DNA of 64,000 nt from Streptococcus merionis DSM 19192 (GTDB taxonomy: Bacteria > Bacillota > Bacilli > Lactobacillales > Streptococcaceae). The notes below the pieces were generated by a model. The model did not search any database, had not been told where the DNA came from, and worked only from the letters and a program-made list of their open reading frames with translations. Position 1 is the first letter of the stretch. Each line of letters opens with the position of its first letter. Positions 43,008 through 50,891 of this stretch are shown here, in pieces. The stretch spans positions 186,001-250,000 of the forward strand of contig NZ_KB904539.1 of NCBI RefSeq assembly GCF_000380085.1. The letters run 5' to 3'. Position numbers and translations under genes: made by a program.

Positions 43008-45146
43008 TTGAAACGGTATTTGAGCTTTGTTGGCTTATTGACCCTATGTTTGATGCTGGGCTACTATTTTTATTATTTTGATGGAAGCCTTTATCTGTCA
43101 CACCAGAAAGATCAGGCCAACTTGAACATCAACTTCAAAACCCAGAATCGTCAAATCATACAAGTGAAAGATGGTCAAGACACTCCCTTTTTGGTGAAGG
43201 GGGTTGATCTAGAAAGTTCTTACCCTGGCTATCATCATAATGAATTTGCCATAGGCAAGAAAAGATATCAGGAATGGTTGGATCAAATTTCTGAGATGGG
43301 CGCTAACACGATTCGTGTTAAGACGCTTATGGATGTGGCTTTTTACGATGCCTTGCACGCTCACAATCAGAAGAATCCTAAGCATCCTCTTTACCTTATC
43401 CAAGGTGTTCGGATAGATGACTATCGCAATAACCAAGCTATTTCTGGTTCGGACAATCGTTATATTGGTCAACTTCTCAGAGATGCCCGGGCGGCTGTAG
43501 ATATCATTCATGGCCGCCGACAATTCTGGAACACCGACTTTGGGATTAGGAACTATACCAAGGATATCTCCAAATGGGTTTTGGGGTTTGTGGTAGGTGA
43601 GAATTGGAATAGTGGGATGATTGTTTATACCAATCATCAGGAGAATGCAAAGTCAGTAAAGGGCAACTATTTCCAGACGACTGATAAGGCCACTACTTTT
43701 GAGTCTTTATTAGTGAGTGTCATGGAGGATTTGGTGAGCTATGAAAGTGCTAAGTATCAGTGCCAGCACCTAGTTTCTTTTGCTAATTCTCCAGGGACAG
43801 ATCCGTTTGTCTATAGGGAAGCTTTTGAAGCACAAGCCCCTAAGTTTGCTCGCCTAAATGTTGAAAACATTAAAGCTACATCTGCCTTGAAATCAGGTGT
43901 ATTTGCGGCCTACAGTCTTTTGGACTGCCATCCAGAATTTTCTCAATATCTTGACAGTGGTCAATCTAGTATTTCTGAGGATTTGAAACGAAGTATTGAC
44001 GGACTACCTTTTATGGAAGCATATGTCAAATTACTGGCTGGCTTTCATCAGTTACCAGTCTTGATTACTGGTTATGGACATTCGACAGCTCGTGGAACAG
44101 ATTTGCATCGCGATGCCAACCAGCCGTTGACAATGAACGAGAGAGAACAGGGCGAGGCCTTGGTTAGAGATTTTATCATGTTTAAAGAGGCTGGACTAGC
44201 TGGTGCGACGATTCATGCTTGGCAGGATGATTGGAATGCTAGAAGTTGGAATGTTTCTTACGCAACTAACCGCCATGCGAGTTATCAGTGGGGCGATGTG
44301 CAAGTTCGAAACCAAGGCTTTGGTCTACTTACCTTTGATGAAGGGAAGCGACCTCATACCATTGATGGAAACTTAGATGAGTGGTCAAATAAACCTAATA
44401 TGAAGACCAAAGACGGAAATCTTTGGTTGGATTCGGATTCAAGGTATCTTTACATTGCGATACAAACAAAAGAAGCATCAAATGGAGATTACTTTATTCC
44501 GATTGATACCCATCCAGAGATAGGTAGTCGAACTTGGGAAAAGAATTCTCCTGTCTTAGACAGATTAGCTAATTTTATCCTTTCTTTTCGAGATGGAGAA
44601 GGCCATCTCTATGTCCAAGAACGCTATGACAGTGTTCGGAGTCATTACATGATGCAACTAGAAGGTGCTGACCCCCACATTGAGCCTCCGCGTAAAGATT
44701 CGTCACACTTTGTCCCGATTCGAATGGTGTTGAGAAATGACCGAATCTTTGAGGATTTGGAAAAGACTCCGCGAGAGGAGAAGTGGCTCCCAGCTTATGA
44801 CACAGGACAGCTGAAGCAAGGCTACGGTAAGCGTGGCAGTGCCTCCTTTGATTCTAGAGCTGACTATTATGTTAAGGGAACAACGATTGAGGCAAGGATT
44901 CCGTGGCAAATGCTTAATTTTTCCAATCCAGCCGAGGGCTTTATTCACGATGATTATTACCGACATTATGGGGTTGAAGATAAGAAGATTGATAAACTCT
45001 ATGTTGGTTTGGGACGATCACTACAACAGGGAACAGTCAAAATGAAACCCTACACTTTGAAGCAATGGCAGCGACCACAGGTTGTCCCAGTCTTGAAAGA
45101 GTCTTATGCTATGGTTAAAGAATTATGGACTAAAGAAGGAGATTAA
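43008..45146 (+). CDS. Membrane-anchored glycoside-hydrolase-like protein with a CBM9-like domain
   Basis: A 712-aa protein. An N-terminal signal anchor (about 5-26) precedes a (beta/alpha)8-type hydrolase domain of the GH2/GH5 kind (about 60-445; FLVKGVDLESSYPG, EMGANTIRVKTL, WVLGFVVGENWN, LITGYGHS, HAWQDDWNARSWN). A carbohydrate-binding, CBM9/DOMON-like region follows (about 455-700; HTIDGNLDEW). The catalytic acids cannot be fixed from one sequence. Starts with TTG-like weak context, but ATG... KRYLSFVG is the natural start; GAGGTTAG lies upstream. A hydrolase beside a processive synthase recalls the PgaB, BcsZ or PelA role in polymer trimming. Confidence 0.8.
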   Translation: MKRYLSFVGLLTLCLMLGYYFYYFDGSLYLSHQKDQANLNINFKTQNRQIIQVKDGQDTPFLVKGVDLESSYPGYHHNEFAIGKKRYQEWLDQISEMGANTIRVKTLMDVAFYDALHAHNQKNPKHPLYLIQGVRIDDYRNNQAISGSDNRYIGQLLRDARAAVDIIHGRRQFWNTDFGIRNYTKDISKWVLGFVVGENWNSGMIVYTNHQENAKSVKGNYFQTTDKATTFESLLVSVMEDLVSYESAKYQCQHLVSFANSPGTDPFVYREAFEAQAPKFARLNVENIKATSALKSGVFAAYSLLDCHPEFSQYLDSGQSSISEDLKRSIDGLPFMEAYVKLLAGFHQLPVLITGYGHSTARGTDLHRDANQPLTMNEREQGEALVRDFIMFKEAGLAGATIHAWQDDWNARSWNVSYATNRHASYQWGDVQVRNQGFGLLTFDEGKRPHTIDGNLDEWSNKPNMKTKDGNLWLDSDSRYLYIAIQTKEASNGDYFIPIDTHPEIGSRTWEKNSPVLDRLANFILSFRDGEGHLYVQERYDSVRSHYMMQLEGADPHIEPPRKDSSHFVPIRMVLRNDRIFEDLEKTPREEKWLPAYDTGQLKQGYGKRGSASFDSRADYYVKGTTIEARIPWQMLNFSNPAEGFIHDDYYRHYGVEDKKIDKLYVGLGRSLQQGTVKMKPYTLKQWQRPQVVPVLKESYAMVKELWTKEGD

Positions 45147-45147
45147 T

Positions 45148-45273
45148 ATGGTTTATATAGTATTGATGACTTATTGTATAGCTTGCTTGTCCATCCTTAT
45201 TTTTAATTTAGGGTACGCCTTGAAGCGTTACTGGAAGAAAAAACAACTGTCAATGAAGCTGGAACAAAAGTAG
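45148..45273 (+). CDS. Small single-pass membrane protein, 41 aa
   Basis: An ATG at 45148 with a strong GAAGGAG 6 nt upstream opens a 41-codon frame directly after the hydrolase stop (1 bp gap). The product starts MVYIVLMTYCIACLSIL and continues with a hydrophobic helix to about residue 25, then a very basic tail (KRYWKKKQL...KLEQK). Location, ribosome site and composition support a real gene; I recognise no family. It may be a small subunit of the synthase complex. Confidence 0.7.
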   Translation: MVYIVLMTYCIACLSILIFNLGYALKRYWKKKQLSMKLEQK

Positions 45274-45312
45274 CAATTTCTAGTCTGAACAGTTTGACGC
45301 AGTAGTTGTCGG

Positions 45313-45352
45313 ACTTGTAAAATCAGTGATAAATCAATTTTTTACAAGTTTT
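45313..45352 (+). terminator. Terminator-like hairpin between the small ORF and the GT2 gene
   Basis: ACTTGTAAAA pairs with TTTTACAAGT and is followed by TTT. It may reduce read-through into the glycosyltransferase. Confidence 0.55.
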
Positions 45353-45440
45353 GATAGCCCTTTAGGTTAGGACCACAAAATCAATTTGGGGAAATCACAA
45401 TTTTTTATACGTAATCTTCAACGGTTACATGCTTTTGCGG

Positions 45441-45472
45441 ATGGGCAAAGCCATCATGGCTGTTTGTCCCAT
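45441..45472 (+). promoter_or_regulatory. Stable hairpin in the GT2 leader
   Basis: ATGGGcAAaGCCAT-c-ATGGCtgTTtgtCCCAT forms an imperfect stem of about 14 bp, 35 bp before the GT2 start. It has no T tract. It may be a processing or control element; no promoter was clear between it and the preceding terminator. Confidence 0.4.
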
Positions 45473-45507
45473 TCCTATCAAGCAATGAAGGGGAGGAAGT
45501 TTTAGAT

Positions 45508-46914
45508 ATGGGATTGATGTTAGAGTTTCTAAAAATATCACAAAATATCTTTTTAGTTTATTTACTAGGTTATGCAAGTTTTTTATTATTATCGCTGGTC
45601 ATTGCAGGTGTTTATCTCCACGAGAAAAGTGAGCGTCGCCGTCAGCAGTCATCATCAGAAAATGCGGGTGAAGTAGGTGTTTCGATTATTATCCCTGCCT
45701 ATAACGAGGAAGTGACCATCGTAGATGCGGTGACATCACTCCTAAACCTTGATTACCAGTCTTACGAAATCATTGTTGTAGACGATGGTTCAGAGGATGC
45801 GACAGCTCGTCTTGTAAGGGAGAACTTTGAATTGGAGGAAGAGGACGTAACCATCAACCTTTTTATCCCTTGTCACCCATACCATCGTATTTCTAAACGA
45901 CAGTTTGGCCATGTCACGCTAACCTTGATTGAAAAGGAGAATGGTGGTAAAGGGGATGCCCTTAATTTAGGGGTTAATGCGGCTATTCACGACTATTTTT
46001 TGTGTATCGATGCCGATTCTATGCTACAGGCGGACTCCCTTAAGCAGATAACCAAACCGGTCCGACAAGATGCTACAACTATTGCAGTAGGCGGACTGGT
46101 TCAGGTATCTCAGGGAGTAAGACTTAGTAAGGGAAGTGTCAAGGATTATAAGCTGCCTTGGCAACCTCTCTGCTGTGCACAAGCCATTGAATACGATTGT
46201 TCATTTTTAGGGAGCAGGATTCTGCTGGATTACTTTAAGGCAAACGCCATTATTTCCGGAGCTTTTGGTCTCTTTCACAAGGAAATGGTCCAAGCAGTGG
46301 GTGGATACGACTGTGGGACTTTGGGAGAGGATATGGAGCTAGTGATGAAGTTACACTATTTCTGTCGAAATAACAAAATCCCCTATCAAATTTGTTATGA
46401 AACAGACGCCGTTTGTTGGAGCCAAGCACCTAGCCATTTAGGTGATTTATGTCAGCAGAGAAGACGTTGGTTCTTTGGGCTGTACCAGTGCTTGAAAAAA
46501 TACCATCGCATGTTTTTGAATCCTCGTTTTGGAGCCTTAGGATTCCTGACCTTTCCTTATTATTTTTTATTTGAATTCCTGTGTCCATTTCTGGAAGTAT
46601 TTGGAATTTCCTTAATTCTCCTCTCTTTTTATTTTCATCAGTCTAATTGGTCATTTTTGCTGTCCCTATTCGTCTTGTATATTGTCTATTGTAGTCTACT
46701 GACTATGGCATCCTTCTTGCAGAGGGTTTATGCACAGCGTCTCTTCATTCGGGGGAATGATGTGTTAAAGGCTATCTATACCGCCTTTTTCCGTTATATG
46801 GTTCTTCACTGGATTATCAGTTTTATGCAGGTGACAAGCTTTATCGGGTACAAACATAAGAAAATGAGGTGGGGAGAAATCAAGCGTGACAAGGTTGAGA
46901 AGGTATCTCCCTAA
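45508..46914 (+). CDS. Processive family-2 glycosyltransferase (polysaccharide synthase)
   Basis: A 468-aa integral membrane synthase of the PgaC/IcaA/hyaluronan-synthase type. It has one N-terminal helix (about 11-35), a GT-A domain with SIIIPAYNEE, VVDDGS (about 91-96), NGGKGDALNLG, CIDADS (about 165-170), GEDMEL (about 273) and the processivity motif QQRRRW (316-321), then three or four C-terminal helices forming the export channel. No PilZ domain. The polymer is not readable from sequence. GGGGAGG lies before the ATG. It closes the accessory cluster. Confidence 0.88.
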   Translation: MGLMLEFLKISQNIFLVYLLGYASFLLLSLVIAGVYLHEKSERRRQQSSSENAGEVGVSIIIPAYNEEVTIVDAVTSLLNLDYQSYEIIVVDDGSEDATARLVRENFELEEEDVTINLFIPCHPYHRISKRQFGHVTLTLIEKENGGKGDALNLGVNAAIHDYFLCIDADSMLQADSLKQITKPVRQDATTIAVGGLVQVSQGVRLSKGSVKDYKLPWQPLCCAQAIEYDCSFLGSRILLDYFKANAIISGAFGLFHKEMVQAVGGYDCGTLGEDMELVMKLHYFCRNNKIPYQICYETDAVCWSQAPSHLGDLCQQRRRWFFGLYQCLKKYHRMFLNPRFGALGFLTFPYYFLFEFLCPFLEVFGISLILLSFYFHQSNWSFLLSLFVLYIVYCSLLTMASFLQRVYAQRLFIRGNDVLKAIYTAFFRYMVLHWIISFMQVTSFIGYKHKKMRWGEIKRDKVEKVSP

Positions 46915-47408
46915 TACGTTAGCTTGAGCTCGAACTATCTTCTGTGGCAGGGTTAATGCAGGAATATTTTGTAAACGTGCTTCAGTTCTCCTTAAGTAGC
47001 TGGACGAAAAGTTGTCACAATTTGGTAAATAGATGAAATAACGCTAAAAGAACTGGGAACTATTGTGTTTTAACTTATAAATAGTCTCTTCATCAGAAGT
47101 GTTCGGAAACCGAAAATGTTTCAAAAGTCAGGTTTCTTCAGTGTCTCAGAGAGATGAATATAACAACAATTTGAAAACTTAGAATGACACTTTATGAAAC
47201 GAGGATGACCGTATATGCTATAACATCTAGATATAAGATGGTCAATTGTGCGCTGTTTTCACTAAATGTCTATATCACAAAAATGCCTTTTGGTTTTGCT
47301 AAAGGGCATTTTTTCCTGCGTAGAGCGTGATAGCGCATGAGATTTGCTTTAACTCTGTCCCTTTTCATGTTACAATATGGTTAATAATTCATTTAGTTGG
47401 AGGATCAT
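46915..47408 (+). other. Gap between the GT2 gene and the Xaa-Pro peptidase gene
   Basis: No gene. A terminator at 47280-47315 (AATGCCtTT/AAAgGGCATT, then six T) lies near the right side. A promoter for the peptidase is likely at TTTAAC (47348-47353), 17 bp, TACAAT (47371-47376). Confidence 0.6.
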
Positions 47409-48482
47409 ATGACGGATTACTTTGAACAACGCTTGGAAAACTTTGAAGCAGCTCTATCTGAGACAGCAGTGGATGGTATTTTGGTGACTAACCTGACTAA
47501 TATTTATTACTTGACAGGCTTTCAGGGAACCAATGCAACCCTCTTTATCAGTAAGAAACGTCGGATTTTTGTGACGGATGCCCGTTACACTTTGATTGCT
47601 AAAGATGTGGTCAAGAACTTTGACTTGGTCGAAAGTCGAGATGCTTTGGGTGAGATCGCTAAGATCATCGCAGAAGATGGGATATCCGCTATCGGTTTTG
47701 ATAGTCAGGTAACTTTTGGCTTCTATCAGCAGTTGCAAGTGGTCTTTGAAAGCTATGAGCTCCAACCTCTGGAGAATTTTATTGAAAACATCCGCATGGT
47801 CAAGGACGAATCTGAGATTGCTACCATTCGCAAGGCTTGCTCCATTTCTGATAAAGCTTTTTTGGATGTTTTGGATTTTATTAAACCAGGTCAGACGACA
47901 GAGTTAGATGTGGCCAATTTTCTGGATTTTCGTATGAGAGAATACGGGGCTTCTGGTATTTCTTTTGATACCATCGTAGCTTCTGGTTACCGCTCTGCCA
48001 TGCCGCATGGACGTGCCAGTGAAAAGGTCATTCTAGCTGGTGAATCATTGACCATGGATTTTGGTTGTTATTACAATCACTATGTCAGCGACATGACCAG
48101 AACTGTTCATGTGGGGCATGTGAGCGATGAGGAGCGGGAAATTTATGATATTATCTTGCGGGCTAATCAAGCCTTGATTGAAAAGGCCAAGGCAGGACTT
48201 TCTTACCGTGACTATGATGGGATTCCTCGGAAAATCATTACAGATGCGGGATACGGACCTCAGTTTAGTCATGGCATCGGCCACGGGATGGGACTGGATA
48301 TTCACGAGTTTCCGTATTTTGGCCAATCGGACGAGAGCCTCAAAGCGGGTATGGTGGTCACAGATGAGCCGGGTATTTACCTAGACGGAAAATATGGCTT
48401 GCGCATCGAAGATGACCTTCTAATCACTGAGACAGGCTGTGAAGTTCTGACCCATGCGCCGAAAGAGTTGATTGTTTTATAA
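47409..48482 (+). CDS. pepP: M24-family Xaa-Pro peptidase (aminopeptidase P / prolidase type)
   Basis: A 357-aa 'pita-bread' metallopeptidase. The N-terminal creatinase-like domain (about 1-130) is followed by the catalytic domain with metal ligands in MDFGCYYNHYVSDMTRTV (two Asp), SHGIGHGMGLDIHE (His), TDEPGIYL (Glu) and GLRIEDDLLIT (Glu). The ATG at 47409 has GGAGG 6 nt upstream; the TTG at 47397 overlaps that site. It removes or cleaves residues next to proline. In Firmicutes this gene (YqhT/PapA) is the usual neighbour of efp. Confidence 0.9.
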   Translation: MTDYFEQRLENFEAALSETAVDGILVTNLTNIYYLTGFQGTNATLFISKKRRIFVTDARYTLIAKDVVKNFDLVESRDALGEIAKIIAEDGISAIGFDSQVTFGFYQQLQVVFESYELQPLENFIENIRMVKDESEIATIRKACSISDKAFLDVLDFIKPGQTTELDVANFLDFRMREYGASGISFDTIVASGYRSAMPHGRASEKVILAGESLTMDFGCYYNHYVSDMTRTVHVGHVSDEEREIYDIILRANQALIEKAKAGLSYRDYDGIPRKIITDAGYGPQFSHGIGHGMGLDIHEFPYFGQSDESLKAGMVVTDEPGIYLDGKYGLRIEDDLLITETGCEVLTHAPKELIVL

Positions 48483-48492
48483 GGAAGATATT

Positions 48493-48885
48493 GTGGAAAC
48501 AGAAAAAGAAACTATTTTACGAGCGTATTTCCAAGCATGGTGCCAAAAAGACAGTAGCTGTCTGGAAGATTTTTTTACAATTGATGTTGTCTACCGAGAG
48601 TGCTATGGCCCTGAATATCATGGAATAGAGCAAATCCTGCAATGGTTTAAGGATTGGAATAGCAAAGGAACGGTTCAGTCGTGGGATATCAAACGGATGA
48701 TAGTCAGCGGGGATATAGTAGTCGTTGAGTGGCACTTTTGCTATTGTTATGACGGTCTTGCAGATCAGTTTGAAGGCGTGACAATTGCAGAGTTCCAAGG
48801 CAAAAAAATCAAGCATTTAGCAGAATATAGTTCGAGCAGTCAAGTCGTTTACCCCTACGATAATCATATCGTAGGAAGCATTTGA
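48493..48885 (+). CDS. SnoaL/NTF2-like protein
   Basis: A 130-aa protein of the NTF2-like cone fold (ILRAYFQAWCQKDSSCLEDFF, YGPEYHGIEQILQWFKDWN, VVVEWHF). These proteins can be small isomerases, hydrolases or ligand binders; the reaction is unknown. A GTG at 48493 with AAGGAAG 5 nt upstream is the best start, placing it 10 bp after the peptidase. In several streptococci a dCMP deaminase gene occupies the place between peptidase and efp; it is absent here. Confidence 0.75.
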   Translation: METEKETILRAYFQAWCQKDSSCLEDFFTIDVVYRECYGPEYHGIEQILQWFKDWNSKGTVQSWDIKRMIVSGDIVVVEWHFCYCYDGLADQFEGVTIAEFQGKKIKHLAEYSSSSQVVYPYDNHIVGSI

Positions 48886-48910
48886 GAAATCTAGGGTTTT
48901 ATGGTAAAAT
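48882..48910 (+). promoter_or_regulatory. Promoter of efp
   Basis: TTGAGA (48882-48887), a 17-bp spacer and TAAAAT (48905-48910). It begins inside the last codons of the SnoaL-like gene. Confidence 0.65.
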
Positions 48911-48946
48911 AGACCGAATAATAATTTTTTAAGAGGTAATACTACA

Positions 48947-49507
48947 ATGGTAGATGCAAGTAAATTAAGAGCAGGTATGACATTCACAACTGCCGAAGGC
49001 CGCCTTTTGCGTGTTTTGGAAGCTAGCCATCACAAACCAGGTAAAGGCAACACCATCATGCGCATGAAATTGCGTGATGTCCGTACTGGTTCAACTTTTG
49101 ATACCACTTACCGTCCTGATGAGAAATTTGACCAAGCTATCATTGAAACACGTCCAGCCACTTATCTTTACCAAATGGACGAGACAGCTTTCTTCATGGA
49201 CACAGAATCATACGAACAGTATGAAATTCCAGTGGTGAACGTTGAAGCAGAATTGAAATACATCCTAGAAAACGCTGAAGTTAAGATTCAATTCTACGGA
49301 ACAGAAGTAATCGGTGTTACCGTTCCAACAACTGTTGAATTAACTGTTGTTGATACGCAACCATCGATCAAAGGTGCGACTGTAACAGGTTCTGGTAAGC
49401 CCGCTACGCTTGAGACAGGTCTGGTGGTCAACGTTCCAGACTTCATCGAAATCGGGCAAAAGCTGATCGTTAATACCGCCGAAGGAACATACGTATCAAG
49501 AGCTTAA
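48947..49507 (+). CDS. efp: Translation elongation factor P
   Basis: A 186-aa three-domain factor that rescues ribosomes stalled at polyproline. The N-terminal KOW-like domain has the loop [13 protein letters not shown] with the modifiable Lys32 (PGK). Two OB domains follow, with the signature [31 protein letters not shown] lies before the ATG. Normally followed closely by asp23-nusB; here 519 bp of repeats intervene. Confidence 0.97.
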   Translation: MVDASKLRAGMTFTTAEGRLLRVLEASHHKPGKGNTIMRMKLRDVRTGSTFDTTYRPDEKFDQAIIETRPATYLYQMDETAFFMDTESYEQYEIPVVNVEAELKYILENAEVKIQFYGTEVIGVTVPTTVELTVVDTQPSIKGATVTGSGKPATLETGLVVNVPDFIEIGQKLIVNTAEGTYVSRA

Positions 49508-49519
49508 TATAAGATATAA

Positions 49520-49610
49520 GGCCATTAAAAAATTCGATGAAAAATGAGAAAGCAGACGATAAGTCTCAGGACTTGAGGAAGCTTTTGAATTTTATCGAGG
49601 ATTCTAGGCC
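49520..49610 (-). repeat. Palindromic repeat family 1, short unit D1 (reversed)
   Basis: Read on the minus strand: GGCC/GGCC, AAAATTC/GAATTTT, AAAGC/GCTTT and AAGTC-CTGA-GACTT. Each stem differs from units C2 and C3 in a base-pair-preserving way. Starts right after the efp stop. Confidence 0.75.
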
Positions 49611-49633
49611 GAATTCAGTTGTTTAAGATATAA

Positions 49634-49948
49634 GGCCGTTAAGAAAAGCGTAGAAAAATGGCGGTAAGTCAGGGAGTGGGAAAGAACTCAGCAATCAAAA
49701 AAAGAGTTCGTTTTCCCACCCCCGCACAGTTGATTAGGTCGGATTTGGAGTGTAAAACACGAACAAATCCGCCAATCAACCACTGCGCTGAGATGTTGAC
49801 GCAAACTATGAGAGGTGTGATTGGACTTTTTGCCCAGCCTCGTTGACGCACCCCGGCCATGACGACTAGGATTTTCGCAGATGAAATTGATGAAAATCCA
49901 GACGTCTACGGCCCAAATCAGACACGACAAAATTTAGCTTTTTAGGCC
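49634..49948 (-). repeat. Palindromic repeat family 1, long unit D2 (reversed), interrupted by a family 2 element
   Basis: Bounded by GGCC (49634-49637) and GGCC (49945-49948). The GGATTTTC...GAAAATCC hairpin is at 49869-49899. Compared with unit B2, about 170 bp are inserted between GGTAAGTCAG and GTTGACGCACCCC (about 49673-49843). The insert is the GGGAGTGGGA element. Confidence 0.75.
49675..49843 (+). repeat. Palindromic repeat family 2 (GGGAGTGGGA element), copy nested in unit D2
   Basis: First stem GTGGGAAA/TTTCCCAC with inner GAACTC/GAGTTC. Second stem GTTGATT/AATCAAC with inner CGGATTT/AAATCCG and GTG/CAC. Ends with the GAGAGGTG...CCCAGCCTC block also seen reversed near 35230-35320. 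Confidence 0.65.
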
Positions 49949-50026
49949 GAATTCAGTTCAAAGATACAAAGATTGTAAATAGTTGCTCTTATGTTCAACT
50001 AGACCTATTACCAGAAAGGAAATGCT

Positions 50027-50416
50027 ATGACAACAGAAAACCTTGGCGAAATCGTCATTGCACCGCGCGTGCTGGAAGTCATCACTGGTATCGCTGCTGC
50101 GAAAGTTGATGGTGTTTATGCCCTTCGCAATAAAGCTGTTTCAGATGGCCTTGTCAAGACCAGCAAAGGACGTGGAGTCTACCTCCACACAGATGATGAA
50201 GGTGTGATTACAGCTGATATCTATGTTTACGTGCAGTACGGTGTGAACGTTCCAGCCGTTGCTATGGAGATTCAAAAAGCTGTCAAGACAGCTGTTTCTA
50301 ACTACGCAGATGTGGAGATCGCCGAAATTAATATTCACGTAATCGGCATTGCGGCTGATAAAACGCCTAAGACTGACTTGAAAGATTTGTTTAACGAGGA
50401 TTTCCTTGATGACTAA
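50027..50416 (+). CDS. asp23: Asp23/Gls24 family envelope stress protein (YqhY type)
   Basis: A 129-aa DUF322 protein (LGEIVIAPRVLEVITGIAAAKVDGV, KTSKGRGVYLHTDDEG, DIYVYVQYGVNVPAVA). YqhY-type members are linked to acetyl-CoA carboxylase and fatty-acid control or envelope stress. The gene next to nusB is conserved in Firmicutes. AAGGAAA lies before the ATG. Overlaps nusB by 8 bp. Confidence 0.92.
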   Translation: MTTENLGEIVIAPRVLEVITGIAAAKVDGVYALRNKAVSDGLVKTSKGRGVYLHTDDEGVITADIYVYVQYGVNVPAVAMEIQKAVKTAVSNYADVEIAEINIHVIGIAADKTPKTDLKDLFNEDFLDD

Positions 50417-50852
50417 AACCTTGTCTCGTCGCCAATTGCGGGAGCAGGCCTTTCAGGCCCTCTTGTCCATGGAATTTGGTACAGAATTATTGCAGGCGGC
50501 TCGCTTTGCCCATGTTCATGATGATGAAGAGTTGGATGCACAAGGAGAACATTTAGACTTGCCAGTCTTCTTGCTCAACCTTGTTCAAGGTGTTACCAGT
50601 CATAAATCTGAGCTCGATGAACAGTTAGCGGATAAGCTCAAAGCAGGTTGGACCTTAGAACGTTTGACCATGGTGGACAAAACTATTTTGCGTTTGGGAC
50701 TTTTTGAAATTTCTTATTTCGAAGAAACACCTGCAAAAGTTGCAGTCAACGAAGCAGTTGAACTTGCTAAGACTTTCTCTGATCCACAAGCAGCACGCTT
50801 CATAAATGGTGTCTTAACCCAGTTTGTGAGTGAAGAAGCGGAAAATAACTAA
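50409..50852 (+). CDS. nusB: Transcription antitermination factor NusB
   Basis: A 147-aa all-helical RNA-binding protein that joins NusE on boxA of rRNA operons. Conserved segments: SRRQLREQAFQALLSMEF, FLLNLVQGV, GWTLERLTMVDKTILRLGLFE, VAVNEAVELAKTFSDPQAARFINGVL. The ATG at 50409 is inside the end of asp23; a TTG one codon earlier is possible. A terminator follows at once. Confidence 0.96.
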   Translation: MTKTLSRRQLREQAFQALLSMEFGTELLQAARFAHVHDDEELDAQGEHLDLPVFLLNLVQGVTSHKSELDEQLADKLKAGWTLERLTMVDKTILRLGLFEISYFEETPAKVAVNEAVELAKTFSDPQAARFINGVLTQFVSEEAENN

Positions 50853-50855
50853 CAC

Positions 50856-50888
50856 AAAAGGAACCTGATTGATGTCAGATTCCTTTTT
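50856..50888. terminator. Terminator between nusB and glnQ
   Basis: AAAAGGAAcCTGA-ttga-tgTCAGaTTCCTTTTT; A and T tails on both sides, serving both converging units. Confidence 0.85.
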
Positions 50889-50891
50889 GAC

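Noticed and set aside
43209-43637. 142-codon frame antisense to the hydrolase gene
   Set aside because: Shadow of the plus-strand gene, without translation signals.
49658-49930. Overlapping frames of 60-80 codons between efp and asp23
   Set aside because: All are within the nested repeat; no start signals and no conservation between copies.
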